Of a stretch of 64,000 nt of DNA, positions 59,964 through 64,000 are shown one piece after another. Location of the stretch: positions 4,713,001 to 4,777,000 of the forward strand of contig NC_059483.1 in assembly GCF_018139145.2 (NCBI RefSeq), read 5' to 3'. The position numbers and the translations under genes are program-made. This stretch comes from Gymnogyps californianus. Lineage: Eukaryota; Chordata; Aves; Accipitriformes; Cathartidae. The notes below the pieces were generated by a model. That model was not told the origin of the DNA and did no database searches. It was given only the letters and a program-made list of their open reading frames with translations. Each line of letters opens with the position of its first letter. Positions within the stretch are counted from its first letter, which is position 1.

Positions 59964-60720
59964 AGATACAGTCATCGAGTTTATAGTTCAAATACTGAAC
60001 TCTACAACTGTGGGTGCCAGGATCTCCATTATAAAGTGGAGAGGAAGCTTGCCCATCTCCTTCAAAGGCAATATTAGCAGTGCTTTTTGGAATACTGATT
60101 GTACTTTTTTACTTGTTACCTTTTACATGAAGTGTTTAAATATCAGAAATGTATTAACCATACTTACACAGGTAATTTGCTTAAACTATATTCATATTAA
60201 AAGGTACCCATGCTTTTCTTTACCTAAAAAAATGCAAAAAACCACAAGAGCAACTGCACATATGTATTTTTTGTGAAACCATATTTTGTGATATTATTTT
60301 GCTGTTGTTCACTTCTACAGTGCTGTTTATCAATATTTAGCTCAAGGTTTAAACTCAGAATGAGAGTCATTCTCCTGTAATACTTAACAGCTATCAAACA
60401 GCAGTTTTTAGAGTTATGCTCAACATTTAAACATTTTTCTTTTTAAGGTTTCTGAAGAAAGTATATAGGTTTCATCTGAAAAGCCTGAAGCAAAGTACAC
60501 TATACTGCAGCTTTAAAGGATTTTAAAGCATGTTTGCAAATGTTGCAACCTATTGAAAAAATGTGCATGTACAGCTAATTTGTTTATATAAGACAGTTTG
60601 TGGAATTTGAAAAGCCCATGGTAGTAACTGTTTGCTTTATAGATTTGAATGTATTGAATTATAAAAGCAGTTTCATGAAATCATCATTAGCTACAAACGT
60701 TAACAAGTAAAATGAGGTAA

Positions 60721-60726
60721 AATAAA
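60721..60726 (+). terminator. Polyadenylation signal AATAAA
   Basis: A canonical AATAAA is followed by a T-rich downstream region (TTATTGTTTTATATTTC). It is the first well-placed canonical signal after the PDZRN3 stop codon and would give a 3' UTR near 0.87 kb. Confidence 0.75.
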
Positions 60727-61136
60727 TTATTGTTTTATATTTCAAACTATTTTAAATTCTTTTGACTCCCTTCTGGTTTTACCACGTAGAGTATTCTTTC
60801 CTCGAGCATAGCTCCTGTGCTGCAGAAATGCCTGGACAGCCTACCGGAGTCAAACCTAACAGAATAATCTGCATGCTGACTTTGGGGTGAATTTGGATGG
60901 AGGTTTTCCTGAGGGAAGGAGAGATGGAGGGAAGAGGCAAGAGAGAAGTACAAGGAATATCAAGAGTAGAATCAAGCAATGCATTTCTTCAACTCACAAA
61001 GCATTTAAGATGACCTGTAAGCGAGAAAGAAATAGGACTTCTACTCTCCTGTTTTACTTTGTTTTGTGGTTTCTTAGTGGCATATAAAACCCACCTACAA
61101 ACTTCAGTGTGGGTTTGCATTAAAAACAGACAATAC

Positions 61137-61188
61137 ATAAATTAAAGCATATATAAATTAAAGCAAATAAGTATATAAATTAAAAGAG
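61137..61188. repeat. Imperfect A/T-rich tandem repeat
   Basis: ATAAATTAAAG-like units occur three times (starting at 61137, 61153 and 61175), with spacing of 16 and 22 bp. A local, degenerate repeat of no known function. Confidence 0.6.
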
Positions 61189-62996
61189 ATGGTGAAAAAG
61201 ACAAAAACTAAATGTCAAAGAGGAATCACACTCCTTTTCTTGTTTTCTATTTCTAATTAAGAATTCAGATATAAATTGGAATATTCTGCTGGATTAAGTA
61301 ATGTAGACTCATTATGAATAGCTCCCAGATTCTCCATCCCCTCTCCCTTTTCCATTGCCCCCCACAGAAAACTTGCTCCCAAACCCTTCTAAGTTTTTGT
61401 TCTGGACTCTTCTGTCATAGCTATACAGAGCAAAAATTACAGTCTTAATGATAGGAGTGAAAAGTTGGAAGGGGAGAGATTAACAGCTTCTCAGTGCCTA
61501 TTTTGTCTATTATCAAGAAGCAAACAACAGATTTGTTTGGGGGTTTTTCTACTCCGTTTGCAGACTAGCACTGAATTGGCATTGAATATATGTCTACTAC
61601 CATATTCCACAGTAAACTCTTTTACATACCCAAAAATGCATCTTCAGCCCATGTAAATTGTCACTGCCCCTTGAAACCTGGCACTCATGTCAATAAGCCT
61701 CTGTAAATTTATCTTCAAATGATATTTTCCTTTGGGATAAAGTACTAGTAGTGCTGTAGTCTATGAAAGATTTTCTATTGACTTTGTTAGAGCCAGGATT
61801 TCATCTGACATACTACCAGCCATTATCATCACGAGTGGTACAGTAGGAAAAATATATGATTTTCATAACACACTGCCTTCAACATAAGACACTTGCTATC
61901 TCTGTCTCAGATCTGCTTTACTCTGCATTCAGGTTCTCTTCATCCCAATTGCAGGTGTGAGCGCCATAGCAAAATACTGCCTCTCCTAAAGTTCAGAAAT
62001 TCAGATGCACAGGCAGAGCTATGATTAGTGTGGAATCACAATCCTTAAACCAGGCATGAAAAGACAGTTAAGCCATATTTAGTCTACTTGGAAATACTAG
62101 AGTAAGATTTGAAATGCTCTAATGAGGAAGAATTATCATCAAGGTGCTCCTCATAAAAATAGGCTCCTTTGGAATAACTTCACAGGTAATGGTTCCTTTA
62201 GGCATCAGTTATATAAATGCTGAGCATTGTATGCATGTCTGTAACAGCAGAAACGTATTTGGGAATTCAAGTGTGATGTGTAGAAATTACACCAAAGCAT
62301 CAACAGTATAAAATTTACATTCTTTAAGATGTTGAAATAAAATTATTGGCCAAGAATTATTCTCACACCTTTGAGTTTTTCCTCACTAAACATTTGTTGT
62401 TATTTTGGTCAGTTAAAAATCACCTCTCTCCTGTAGTACTACGATTTATTAACTAGCATCAGTTCACAGAACCCATCAGTTATCCTGGAAATCCAGGCAA
62501 AAGCTTTGCAAACGCAGATTTTCCTTTTCCTTTCTCAGTTATCTTATCACACACCCTTTTTCATTGCCTTATCAAAGTACTTAATGCGGTGTTGAAAAGG
62601 GAGAATTTGGGTCTTTTTATTGCTTGCAAGGAAACATTGGAAATTACCATCACATTAGTCCAAACCTGACCTCATTACAGTGAAATGAATCAGACTAGAA
62701 AGCAGCCTTTGATGCCTAAGAGGAAATATTTCATCCAACAGCTTTTCTAAAAATTGCATTATAGTACATACCCCAGTGCTTAAAAGATAACAACGGAAAT
62801 TGTTGTTCTAGTTGCCTACAGGACATCTCATGCAAGAAATCTCCATGCAACAGTGGAGACTGTGTCTCCTGTCTTACTACAGGCTTTACCTGAAAGCCAG
62901 TGCTCTCCACCAACTGCTGCACACCCCTGCAGAGCACCAGAGCCACCCTCACAGCCTGGGTGTGGGGTCCTGTCCCACAGCAAGATGCTGACTCAA

Positions 62997-63040
62997 TGTG
63001 GTGGGTTGACCCCGGCTGAACACTCAACTTCAACCCCAGT
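62997..63040. mobile_element. Possible remnant of an avian LTR terminus
   Basis: The stretch starting TGTGGTGGGTTGACCCCGGC resembles the start of a second LTR type I recall from bird genomes. The match fades after about 22 bp, and neither the matching end nor a target duplication was found. It could be chance or a small old fragment. Confidence 0.3.
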
Positions 63041-64000
63041 TACTCAGACTGCTGCAGGGATCGGCACTGGGAGATGTGCTCCTTCCATTGGGGAGGCTCA
63101 TTTCAAGTGTTTTTTGAAGTTCATTTAAACCTGGAAGGAGCTAAAGGGAGTGTTGCTCACCTGAAAGTATAAGCCTTCATCTCCATCCTCCTCCTTTTCC
63201 CTTCCTCCTCAGCCACTTTACTGAGTGTAATCTCAAGCTTGGGTGATAACTGATGCCAGAATCAGTTCCATCTGTCACAACACTGTGACAGACCAACACC
63301 TCAGTTCCCATCCTTTGCCAACACGTACCCCTTCAGCGAACGAGAGATGTCAACAGGATGCCCTGCATACAGGTTGGTGCAGAATTTGGCCTGATTCTTT
63401 GCAACGAAAATAGCCTCTGTGTCAAACTGGGGTCAGTTTCCCTAAATTGCAGAACATGTCCCATACATAAGATCTATAAAAATGTAAAATACTTATTTGC
63501 AAATAGGGTTTAAATCAGCGTGGAATCACCCAGTTTAGATGTGCACTGAAATGGGAAAGCCCTGAACCAAACCTAACAGCATTTTTTTTGTAAATTAAAA
63601 GAAGAGAACTTGCACATTAGGGATGGCAAATAAAATGAGGTAAGACTACATATTGCCTAGGGACTACTGGTTGGAGAACTAATTAGGATTATAAACTGAA
63701 AGTATGTAAATTAACCAAATATAATTATCTGCTAGTGGCCTTTGGAAATAGGTTACAGGATACTTGTTAGCAAAATTGCTCAAATGCCTGGAAGCCATAC
63801 AAAGCAAGCCATAAGCAATTTAAACTCCTCTTTTTGTTTTATTTTCAATTGTTTTTAAAGCAGTTGTTGTATTAAGGATTTACTGGAACATAAACTAATT
63901 AGAGAGAAAACTCAAAAAACAAAAGAAAGACAGAAACTGTCACAGCAGATGCTGTACGTCCATCCCAAGGCCCCTGGTTTTATTAAATGTAAATTCTTTC

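Larger units (their letters stand above)
59878..60745 (+). other. PDZRN3: PDZRN3 3' UTR
   Basis: About 870 AT-rich bases follow the stop codon, ending just after an AATAAA signal. The exact cleavage site is estimated from the usual 10-30 nt spacing. Two Pumilio-type motifs lie in the first 90 nt. No intron or competing open frame of interest is seen. Confidence 0.75.
60746..64000. other. 3' flank of PDZRN3; no gene seen
   Basis: AT-rich sequence with only short chance open frames. It contains an A/T-rich imperfect repeat at 61137-61188 and a possible LTR remnant near 63.0 kb. It could include a longer alternative 3' UTR, for which I see no clear evidence. Confidence 0.7.

Overview
This is a vertebrate, almost certainly avian (probably Neoaves), nuclear window. 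It is AT-rich with long introns, GT-AG splice junctions and few repeats. It carries a solo LTR of a type I recognise from bird genomes. No bacterial, plasmid or phage gene organisation is present. Nearly all short open frames are chance frames in non-coding DNA, many with non-ATG starts.

The one gene I can support is the 3' part of PDZRN3 (LNX3; PDZ domain-containing RING finger protein 3) on the + strand. Seven exons shared by all isoforms lie at 43078-43331, 45837-45924, 53543-53641, 55159-55221, 56100-56201, 57274-57390 and 58327-59877. They encode the end of PDZ1, all of PDZ2, a coiled coil, a conserved basic C-terminal region and a C-terminal class I PDZ-binding tail. A 3' UTR of about 0.87 kb follows, with an AATAAA signal at 60721. 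The RING finger, TRAF-type zinc fingers and most of PDZ1 must lie left of the window.

Inside the long upstream intron, at about 26.9-27.3 kb, there is an internal promoter and alternative first exon encoding 23 residues (27211-27279). Spliced to the shared exons it gives an uninterrupted 780-codon reading frame. The product lacks the RING and starts MGC, so it may be acylated. This is the most interesting biology here. The short-isoform start matches what I recall of mammalian PDZRN3, so it is probably not new, but the acylation reading deserves testing.

Layout: 1-26920 is intron of the long isoform, with a possible degenerate minus-strand coding remnant near 13.7 kb. 26924-27279 is the internal promoter, a leader with two small uORFs, and the first exon. 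27280-43077 is a 15.8 kb intron. 43078-59877 holds the shared exons, with a 579-bp antisense solo LTR (54486-55064, flanked by AGTAT duplications) in one intron. 59878-60745 is the 3' UTR. 60746-64000 is 3' flank with no gene seen.

I found no CRISPR array, tRNA, rRNA, full-length mobile element or undescribed multi-gene system. Gene identity and isoform comparison rest on recall of the family, not on a database search.
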